Below, one piece after another: positions 1-6,373 of a stretch of DNA of 6,373 bases (the first letter of the stretch is position 1; each line of letters starts with the position of its first letter). The stretch is from Deinococcus rhizophilus (GTDB lineage Bacteria; Deinococcota; Deinococci; Deinococcales; Deinococcaceae). Location of the stretch: assembly GCF_030271215.1 (NCBI RefSeq), contig NZ_JASNGB010000013.1:1-6373 (forward strand), written 5' to 3'. The notes under the pieces were generated by a model, which made no database searches, was not told the DNA's origin, and saw only the letters and a list, made by a program, of their open reading frames with translations. Made by a program: the position numbers and the translations under genes.

Positions 1-335
1 TTACCCCCGCTACCCCTCAGCTCCCCGGAATCCAGGAAGAGCCTTCTTGCAATGGGCCTCCAGCGAGCAGCACCCGGAGGCAGGGAGGCAGGCGTAGCGG
101 CGAGTTCCATCATTGAGGGCGCACCTGTCAACGCGGGAGCGGCAGATGTCCGAAAGCGCAGAGGGATGGGCCTGGGCACTCATACGTCCAGTGCCTCGAT
201 CAGTTCAGCGGACAACCCCCGCGTCCGGGGCGGGGCGGGCCTCAAAGTGATCACTCGGCGTCCACAGGAACTGCGTCGCTGGCGGGCAGGCGGCGACGAC
301 GTGACCAGCCCCGGCAGGTGCGATCAGGATCAGTC
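1..335. other. Stretch without a supported gene
   Basis: I find no gene here that I can defend. One plus-strand frame is open from the window edge to 423, but it runs on into the repeat at 336, has no recognisable domain and lacks the strong G/C third-position bias of the real genes. On the minus strand, a frame ending in SAELIEALDV (stop 180-182) overlaps by ATGA a 57-codon cysteine-rich frame (183 to 10). Neither matches a family I know, and the first is broken by a stop just before the repeat. This may be decayed coding DNA or plain spacer. Confidence 0.5.
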
Positions 336-497
336 TAGAGCATTTGCCATAAGAATGCGGTGGGTTTCCGCATGCGTTGGACGAGCGGACTTGCAAAGCT
401 GCGCAGCAGAGCGAGCGACTTGAAGAAGAGTATTGGGCATTCGGGGAGGCACCTGGGGCGCCCTTCCCCGGGGGCCGTCATTCTGTCAAATGCTCCA
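336..497 (+). mobile_element. MITE-like repeat, copy A
   Basis: A 162-bp element with imperfect terminal inverted repeats. The left end reads TAGAGCATTTGCCATAAGAA. The right end, read inward on the other strand, is TGGAGCATTTGACAGAATGA. An inverted copy lies at 4813-4975. Aligning the two gives 8 substitutions and one single-base indel, about 94% identity. The element is too short to encode a transposase. It contains internal palindromes, including GCTGCGCAGC, and a TGCGG/CCGCA hairpin. The left flank gives CTAG at 335-338 and the right flank gives CCAG at 495-498, one base off the CTAG seen at both ends of copy B. Small size, terminal inverted repeats and no gene of its own are what define MITEs. 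Mobilisation by an IS5-type transposase, whose members often target YTAR sites, is inference. Confidence 0.8.
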
Positions 498-689
498 GGC
501 CCGCTGACCTGCAAGAAGGCGAGGAGGGCGCGTGTCAGCCGTAACAGCACTGGTTCTCCTGCCTAGGTCGGCGGGGCAGTGGGCGAGCTGAGGGAACGGC
601 AAGTGCAGCCCACTGTACGGCCCACCTTTCTCTCCCCGGGGGGAGCGTCGCCGCACCACCGGGAGTGAGGGACCAGACCGGACGGGACA
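498..689. other. Spacer between repeat copy A and tRNA terminator
   Basis: This is G/C-rich spacer without a supported gene. Open frames cross it on both strands, but they run into the tRNA or the repeat and carry no recognisable motif. I see no convincing promoter, and no CTAG-bounded repeat end other than that of copy A at its left edge. Confidence 0.5.
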
Positions 690-716
690 AACGAAAAACT
701 CCCTCTGGGAGGGAGT
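690..716 (-). terminator. Rho-independent terminator of tRNA-Pro
   Basis: Read on the minus strand, ACTCCCTC and GAGGGAGT form a perfect 8-bp stem around a 3-base loop (CCA), followed directly by a T tract and then CGTTTG. It starts 7 bases past the encoded CCA end of the tRNA, so it should end a monocistronic tRNA transcript. Confidence 0.88.
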
Positions 717-717
717 C

Positions 718-799
<82 letters not shown>

Positions 800-814
800 A
801 CGGCCAGCCACAGA

Positions 815-843
815 ACTATAGACGCCGTGCCGGGGCTCGTCAA
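815..843 (-). promoter_or_regulatory. Promoter of tRNA-Pro
   Basis: On the minus strand, TTGACG (843-838) and TATAGT (820-815) are separated by exactly 17 bases. This is close to the sigma-70-type consensus. The start site would fall roughly 8 bases before the mature tRNA 5' end at 799. It is the best promoter match in the window, as expected for a stable RNA gene. Its -35 box overlaps the DNA where the -35 of the divergent aminopeptidase promoter would lie. Confidence 0.8.
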
Positions 844-861
844 GCGGGCAGGGGCGGGCGC

Positions 862-867
862 TATCCT
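862..867 (+). promoter_or_regulatory. -10 box of a probable leaderless aminopeptidase transcript
   Basis: TATCCT lies 7 bases before the GTG at 875, and there is no convincing ribosome binding site. Transcription would therefore start at or very near the start codon. A -35 is weak: TCGTCA at 837-842 matches 4 of 6 consensus bases, but with a long 19-base spacer. The same -10 to start spacing recurs at 4419-4424. Confidence 0.55.
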
Positions 868-874
868 GGGCGGC

Positions 875-2113
<1,239 letters not shown>

Positions 2114-2128
2114 GCCCTGGGCTCAGCG

Positions 2129-2170
2129 AGGGAAGGTGGGCGATATGCAGAACGTCGCCCACCTTCCCTT
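2129..2170. terminator. Hairpin between convergent genes, probable bidirectional terminator
   Basis: GGGAAGGTGGGCGA (2130-2143) pairs perfectly with TCGCCCACCTTCCC (2155-2168) across an 11-base loop. A further A-T pair (2129/2169) extends the stem to 15 bp. On the plus strand it is followed by the T-rich TTGTTCTCT; on the minus strand no T tract is present. It fills the 74-bp gap between the aminopeptidase and mgsA ends, so it probably stops the plus-strand transcript and may protect the 3' end of the minus-strand one. Confidence 0.7.
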
Positions 2171-2187
2171 GTTCTCTGACTGGCGGG

Positions 2188-2576
2188 CTACGCGTCCCGC
2201 TGGGCCAGCCACAACACCAGCGCTTCCGCCGTCGCCGGATTGGTCGCCAGCGGCACGTCATGGACGTCACACAGCCGCAGCAGGGCAGACACGTCGGGCT
2301 CGTGGGGCTGGGCGGTCAGGGGATCGCGGAAGAAGAAGACGGCCAGCACGCGCTCCTCCGCGATGCGGGCACCGATCTGCTGGTCGCCGCCCTGCGGGCC
2401 GGACAGCACCCGCTCGACCGCCAGCCCGGTCTTGCTCGCCAGGATGCCCCCGGTCGTGCCGGTGGCGAGAAGGGGAAAGCGGCCCAGCACGTCGCGGTGC
2501 GAGAGGGCGAACAGGGCGAGTTCGAGCTTCTGACGGTCGTGGGCGATCAGGGCGACCTCGCGCCGCGACGTGCCGC

Positions 2577-2580
<4 letters not shown>
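2188..2580 (-). CDS. mgsA: Methylglyoxal synthase
   Basis: A 130-aa enzyme that converts dihydroxyacetone phosphate to methylglyoxal plus phosphate, a bypass of lower glycolysis that frees phosphate when sugar phosphates pile up. The family hallmarks are all present: ALIAHDRQK (His14), the phosphate-binding LLATGTTGG (39-45), [12 protein letters not shown] (60-71, catalytic Asp66), and [15 protein letters not shown] with Asp86, His93 and Asp96. Against the E. coli enzyme every key residue is offset by five (His19, Asp71, Asp91, His98, Asp101), so only the N-terminus is shorter. The ATG overlaps the stop of the upstream kinase as ATGA and is preceded by a purine-rich GGAGGGAGG, so it is probably translated by coupling. 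The enzyme is normally a soluble homohexamer. Confidence 0.95.
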
Positions 2581-3494
<914 letters not shown>

Positions 3495-3502
3495 GGGGAG
3501 GT

Positions 3503-3508
3503 CCTCCT
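3503..3508 (-). promoter_or_regulatory. Shine-Dalgarno site that sets the TTG start of the ROK kinase
   Basis: A perfect AGGAGG on the minus strand, 8 bases before the TTG at 3494. It is a strong ribosome binding site and is the main reason for choosing the TTG start. It also contrasts with the leaderless starts elsewhere in the window, which fits an internal operon gene translated from a long mRNA. Confidence 0.82.
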
Positions 3509-3555
3509 GTGGGGGACGGGAAAGGGCGGGAACGCTTCCGGCAGTGGGGGTAAGG

Positions 3556-3573
3556 CAGAGCAGACAGAGCAGA
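3556..3573. repeat. 9-bp tandem duplication in the leader of the ROK kinase
   Basis: CAGAGCAGA occurs twice in direct succession, which on the coding strand of the kinase is a pyrimidine-rich tract. It lies in the 125-bp gap between the 88-aa gene and the kinase. I see no clear TANNNT-type promoter and no terminator in this gap, so the kinase is probably read from the upstream promoter. Confidence 0.75.
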
Positions 3574-3619
3574 GAGTGGGAAGTGGACAGCGACGACCCC
3601 TGTGCCACCGGAGTCCGGG

Positions 3620-3882
3620 TCAGTCCTCCGCCCGCAACAGGGCGAGGGCCTCCTCAAGCTGGACCTCGGGAACATAGAGCCCCACGTCGCCCATGTAGCC
3701 GCCGGTCTCGATCTCGATCACCGGGCTCGCCATCGCCCACTGAAAGGGGGTGCGGATCACGGTGACCACGCCGCCCTCGGCCAGGGTCCGGCGCCAGCCT
3801 TCCGCGAGCAGCCGGGGCAGGGTGTCGAGGCGCACCCAGAGGTCGCCCTGGTAGCGCACCCGGTCCTCGTAGTGGGGGCGGC

Positions 3883-3886
<4 letters not shown>
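3620..3886 (-). CDS. Small protein of unknown function (88 aa)
   Basis: I cannot assign a function. The ATG overlaps the thioesterase stop as ATGA with no strong ribosome binding site, so it is probably made by translational coupling. The sequence is mixed alpha/beta with no membrane segment or signal peptide, rich in acidic residues, and contains no cysteine. It ends with a GGYMGDVGLYVPEVQLEEAL stretch (62-81) followed by ALLRAED. The pattern of a glycine turn, a strand ending in VP, then a helix of LExAxxLL type recalls the small DUF2007-like signal-transducing domain, but the resemblance is weak. Codon use matches its neighbours, and the overlap with a secure gene supports it being real. 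The kinase follows 125 bp later on the same strand. Confidence 0.8.
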
Positions 3887-4350
<464 letters not shown>

Positions 4351-4356
4351 GGGCGC

Positions 4357-4362
4357 ATTAGA
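4357..4362 (-). promoter_or_regulatory. -10 box of a probable leaderless thioesterase transcript
   Basis: TCTAAT on the minus strand matches 5 of 6 bases of the TATAAT consensus and ends 6 bases before the ATG at 4350. No ribosome binding site is visible. No good -35 lies 17 bases upstream (CGCCCG), so the promoter is either weak or helped by a regulator. It would drive the whole thioesterase to mgsA cluster. Confidence 0.5.
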
Positions 4363-4385
4363 GCATCTGGCCGTGAGCGCGGGCG

Positions 4386-4394
4386 CCCCCCCCC
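4386..4394. repeat. Run of nine C in a divergent promoter region
   Basis: Nine consecutive C residues lie between the divergent thioesterase and FtsB-like genes, just upstream of the FtsB-like -35 box (4397). A second run of eight C (4452-4459) falls in codons 7 to 10 of the FtsB-like gene. Runs of this length are prone to slippage and to sequencing error. Confidence 0.85.
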
Positions 4395-4396
4395 GC

Positions 4397-4424
4397 TTGC
4401 CTCCTGCGTGCCCGACGCTATCTT
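4397..4424 (+). promoter_or_regulatory. Promoter of the FtsB-like gene, leaderless
   Basis: TTGCCT (4397-4402) and TATCTT (4419-4424) are spaced by 16 bases. The -10 box ends 7 bases before the ATG at 4432, so transcription should begin at or next to the start codon. No ribosome binding site is visible. Of the leaderless promoters in the window, this is the one with the clearest -35. Confidence 0.65.
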
Positions 4425-4431
4425 CTGAACC

Positions 4432-4815
4432 ATGTCTGTTCCGGAACCGCTCCCCCCCCGCGAACGGCGGGGCTGGCGGTCCCGGTGGCGTCAGCTGCAG
4501 CGGCTGCCCCTCGCCCTGGTCTTTGCCAGCCTGCTCGCGGCGCTGGGCATCGTGCAATTGTCCTTTCAGCTGGGCAACCTGATCTACCGCACCGCGACCT
4601 GGAGCGCCGAGACGCAGGAGACCCGCCAGCGTATTCGTGCCCTGGAGCGCGACGTGCGGGTGCTGCGCGACGCCGAGGCCGCTGCCCTGGACCCGGCTTA
4701 CCTGGAGGTGCTGGCCCGCTGCCAGGGTTTCGTCGGCGAGACCGAGGAACTCGTGGTCGCCGGAAACGCCCCCGACGTACCCGGCGAGGTCTGCAACACG
4801 CTTCGCCTGCCCTAG
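4432..4815 (+). CDS. FtsB/DivIC-like septum formation initiator family protein
   Basis: A 127-aa bitopic membrane protein. A basic N-terminal region rich in Arg and Trp (10-24) is followed by one hydrophobic segment (about 25-47, LPLALVFASLLAALG onward), then a likely coiled coil (about 57-86, ETQETRQRIRALERDVRVL) and a short globular tail containing DPAYLEVLAR (87-96). This plan, short cytosolic part, one helix, coiled coil, then DPxYLExxAR, is that of FtsB/DivIC division proteins that bridge FtsL and FtsQ at the septum. Family members are about 90-130 aa. The positive-inside rule puts the coiled coil outside the membrane. Two cysteines (97, 121) lie in the exported part and could form a disulfide. 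The start codon fits a leaderless promoter. The stop TAG coincides with the first bases of repeat copy B. A role in division is inferred from the layout, not from strong sequence identity. Confidence 0.72.
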   Translation: MSVPEPLPPRERRGWRSRWRQLQRLPLALVFASLLAALGIVQLSFQLGNLIYRTATWSAETQETRQRIRALERDVRVLRDAEAAALDPAYLEVLARCQGFVGETEELVVAGNAPDVPGEVCNTLRLP

Positions 4816-4975
4816 AGCATTGGACAGAATGACGGCCCCCGGGGACGGGCGCCCCAGGTGCCTCCCCGAATGCCCAATGCTCGTCTTCAATTCGCTCGCT
4901 CTGCTGCGCAGCTTTGCAAGTCCGCTCGGCCAACGAATGCGGAAACCCACCGCAATTCTTATGGCAAATGCTCTA
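4813..4975 (-). mobile_element. MITE-like repeat, copy B (inverted)
   Basis: A 163-bp copy of the element at 336-497 in opposite orientation. It is bounded by CTAG on both sides (4812-4815 and 4973-4976), with inverted ends TAGAGCATTGGACAGAAT on the left and, on the other strand, TAGAGCATTTGCCATAAGAA on the right. The perfect CTAG flanks fit either a duplicated CTAG target or a TA target plus matching ends; CTAG is itself a palindrome, so the two cannot be told apart here. Removing the element leaves CTGCCCTAGCGG, in which the FtsB-like gene still ends in TAG. The insertion therefore landed right at the stop without changing the protein. No transposase is encoded. Confidence 0.82.
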
Positions 4976-5064
4976 GCGGCAGCGTTGCAACACGGGTTCG
5001 GTCTGCCTCGTGAACAGGTCGGGGCAGCATCCGTTGGGCAACTCCACGCCCGGAGTCCGTTTCG

Positions 5065-5090
5065 CTCCTTCCGGCTCCGCCCGGAGGGAG
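5065..5090 (+). other. Hairpin in the spacer before cutA
   Basis: CTCCTTCCGG and CCGGAGGGAG form a 10-bp stem with one G-T wobble around a 6-base loop. It is followed by TCACCTTGTAG, not a real T tract, so it is a weak candidate terminator for the FtsB-like transcript, or part of another small repeat. The rest of the 200-bp spacer between copy B and cutA shows no gene. Confidence 0.45.
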
Positions 5091-5159
5091 TCACCTTGTA
5101 GACGACTCAACCGCAGTCCAGATAAGAAAGGCCCAAGGCCGGGCCAGGCACGGGGAGCG

Positions 5160-5165
5160 TATGCT
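5160..5165 (+). promoter_or_regulatory. -10 box of a probable leaderless cutA transcript
   Basis: TATGCT ends 9 bases before the ATG at 5175, with no recognisable -35 at the expected distance. The sequence between is GCGGCCACT, which offers no ribosome binding site, so a leaderless or nearly leaderless mRNA is likely. Confidence 0.45.
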
Positions 5166-5174
5166 GCGGCCACT

Positions 5175-5495
5175 ATGTCACTTGTCGTGCTGGTCACCCT
5201 GCCGCCGGAGCGGGCGCCCGAGCTGGCCCGGACCCTGGTGTCCGAGCGGCTGGCGGGCTGCGTCAACGTGCTGCCGGGCGTGCAGAGTGTCTACCGCTGG
5301 GAGGGCGAGGTCGCCGAGGACCGCGAGACCCTGCTGCTGATCAAGACGACGGGCGAACGCTATCCCGAACTCGAGGCCCGCATCCGCGCCATGCACCCCT
5401 ACGAGGTGCCCGAGATCGTGGCCCTGCCCTGGGACCGGGCGCTGCCCGAGTTCCAGACGTGGTTGCTGGACGCGACCTCGGCGAGCGGGCGCTAG
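5175..5495 (+). CDS. cutA: CutA family protein (divalent cation tolerance)
   Basis: A 106-aa cytoplasmic protein of the CutA family, which form very stable ferredoxin-like trimers. The name comes from copper tolerance in E. coli, but the real cellular role is unsettled. Family signatures are clear: SERLAGCVNVLPGVQSVYRWEGEV in the N-terminal half (Cys29, Asn31, Tyr40, Trp42), ETLLLIKT (51-58), and the C-terminal HPYEVPEIVALP, followed by a tail with a conserved Trp. Length is typical. I chose the ATG at 5175 because the protein then starts at the family's normal first strand (SLVVLVTLP). An in-frame extension back to 5010 would add 55 residues of uncharacteristic sequence across the hairpin and -10 box. 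It is monocistronic, with a terminator 20 bases after the stop. Confidence 0.95.
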   Translation: MSLVVLVTLPPERAPELARTLVSERLAGCVNVLPGVQSVYRWEGEVAEDRETLLLIKTTGERYPELEARIRAMHPYEVPEIVALPWDRALPEFQTWLLDATSASGR

Positions 5496-5514
5496 GGAAG
5501 CTGCCAGAGGGAGC

Positions 5515-5555
5515 CCCTCCGCCCCCGGCTCCAGCGGGTTGGGTGGAGGGATTTT
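5515..5555 (+). terminator. Rho-independent terminator of cutA
   Basis: CCCTCCGCCC (5515-5524) pairs with GGGTGGAGGG (5541-5550), with one G-T wobble, across a 16-base loop, and is followed by ATTTT. It lies 20 bases beyond the cutA stop and between convergent genes. An alternative smaller fold, GGAGCC/GGCTCC, exists inside it. Confidence 0.7.
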
Positions 5556-5583
5556 CCCGCGTCGGAGGCTCTAACACTCCCGC

Positions 5584-6373
5584 TCACGGCCGCGAGGCAG
5601 GCAGGGCTTCCAGCGTCCCCAGGGCCACGTCCACCGTCTGCCGGATCAGCGCCGAGTCGGCCACCACGTCGCCCGGCTGGTGGTAGTTGGCGTCCAGGCC
5701 CCGGTGGAAAAAGAGGGTGGGTACGCCCGCCCCCGCGAAGGGCACATGGTCGCTGCCGCCCGAGTCGCCCACGCGGGCCACGGCACCCGTTGACCGCGGC
5801 ACGGCCCTCACCAGCCCCGCCTCGCCGCTCACGGTCAGGGGGGTGACGTTGACGCCCACCATGTCGAAATTGAACATGGCCCGCAGGCCCCGCACGATCT
5901 CTGGATTGGTCTTGACGTAGGTCCGCGAGCCGTGCAGCCCGTCTTCCTCCCCGTCAAAGAGGACGAAGACGCTGCGGCCCGCCAGTGGGGTGGCCGCCAC
6001 CCGCCCCGCGAGGTCCAGCACCGCCAGGGTGCCCGAGAGGTTGTCGTTCGCGCCCGGCGCCCCCGGCACCGAGTCGAGGTGCCCGCCAAAGAGAAAGTCC
6101 GGCCGGGTGACCCCCGACCGCAACGCCACCACGTTCACGCCCGTCACGTCCCCCTCGCGCACCCGGACGCGCAGGGTGGCCCGCTCGCCCGCCCGCAGGC
6201 CCGCGCCCGCCTCGCGCGTGACCGTCAGCACGGGCAGGGCGACCCGCTCCCCCAGGGTGCCGCGCACGTCGCCGGGCTGGTTGTTCACCACGATCAGCCC
6301 CAGCGCCCCCGCCGCCAGCGCGTTGCGGGCCTTTTGCGCGAAGGGGAGGGTGCCCCGGTCCACCACCGCGACG
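5584..6373 (-). CDS. M28 family zinc peptidase with PA-like domain (N-terminus outside window)
   Basis: The last 262 residues of a metallopeptidase, cut by the window edge. Counting from the first whole codon, residues 1 to about 70 (VAVVDRGTLPFAQKARNA, then LGLIVVNNQPGD) resemble a protease-associated domain of the kind inserted in secreted M28 aminopeptidases. The catalytic domain follows, with all five zinc ligands plus the general base: His98 in GGHLDSV, Asp110 in GANDNLSG, Glu142 (base) and Glu143 in DGEEDGLHGS, Asp170 in NFDMVG, and His231 in NYHQPGD. The SDHVPF segment (207-212) is also typical. Related enzymes are usually exported, so a signal peptide is expected in the missing part. 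It converges with cutA. The exact substrate (aminopeptidase Y-like or a dipeptidase) is not decided by what is visible. Confidence 0.92.
   Translation of the reverse strand, partial: VAVVDRGTLPFAQKARNALAAGALGLIVVNNQPGDVRGTLGERVALPVLTVTREAGAGLRAGERATLRVRVREGDVTGVNVVALRSGVTRPDFLFGGHLDSVPGAPGANDNLSGTLAVLDLAGRVAATPLAGRSVFVLFDGEEDGLHGSRTYVKTNPEIVRGLRAMFNFDMVGVNVTPLTVSGEAGLVRAVPRSTGAVARVGDSGGSDHVPFAGAGVPTLFFHRGLDANYHQPGDVVADSALIRQTVDVALGTLEALPASRP

Noticed and set aside
3495..3608. N-terminal extension of the ROK kinase to an upstream start at 3608
   Set aside because: The added residues are low-complexity and not part of the ROK fold, and a perfect AGGAGG sits 8 bases before the internal TTG.
4359..4371. 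TAGAGCATCTGGC as a third repeat end
   Set aside because: Only about 8-10 bases match the repeat terminus, no partner end is nearby, and the sequence is better explained by the thioesterase -10 box.
5010..5174. N-terminal extension of cutA by 55 residues
   Set aside because: CutA proteins begin at the strand encoded from 5175, and the extension crosses a hairpin and the -10 box.

Overview
The window looks like a chromosomal stretch from a high-GC Deinococcus-type bacterium. This is inferred from three things. The codons have a strong G/C third-position bias. The protein repertoire is bacterial housekeeping (methylglyoxal synthase, ROK sugar kinase, M29 aminopeptidase, CutA). Several -10 boxes sit only 6-9 bases upstream of start codons, the arrangement of leaderless mRNAs that is common in Deinococcus. 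No rRNA gene or marker protein fixes the species.

Layout. Positions 1-722 hold no convincing protein gene, but they contain one copy (336-497) of a roughly 162-bp MITE-like repeat and the terminator of a tRNA-Pro(GGG) gene. That tRNA gene lies at 723-799 on the minus strand. Its promoter is divergent from, and shares DNA with, the promoter region of an M29 aminopeptidase (875-2113, plus). A strong hairpin separates the aminopeptidase from a convergent minus-strand cluster. In transcription order this cluster is a hotdog thioesterase (3883-4350), an 88-aa unknown protein (3620-3886), a ROK sugar kinase (2577-3494) and methylglyoxal synthase (2188-2580). Thioesterase/88-aa and kinase/mgsA each overlap by ATGA. 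Divergent from the thioesterase is a small membrane coiled-coil protein of FtsB/DivIC type (4432-4815). Its stop codon abuts a second, inverted copy of the repeat (4813-4975, about 94% identical to the first). CutA (5175-5495) follows with its own terminator. The window ends inside a convergent M28 zinc peptidase with a PA-like domain (5584-6373, N-terminus missing).

How the genes may work together. The kinase/mgsA pair joins sugar phosphorylation at the top of glycolysis to the phosphate-releasing methylglyoxal bypass lower down, and the coupled start suggests co-production. The kinase is unusual: all three cysteines of the ROK zinc motif are replaced while the substrate-binding Glu/His residues remain. 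The other genes look like independent housekeeping functions.

I see no clear new defence or mobile system. The most noteworthy items are the inverted pair of MITE-like repeats inserted at CTAG sites, the zinc-less ROK kinase coupled to mgsA, the recurring leaderless promoters, and the overlapping divergent tRNA/aminopeptidase promoters.
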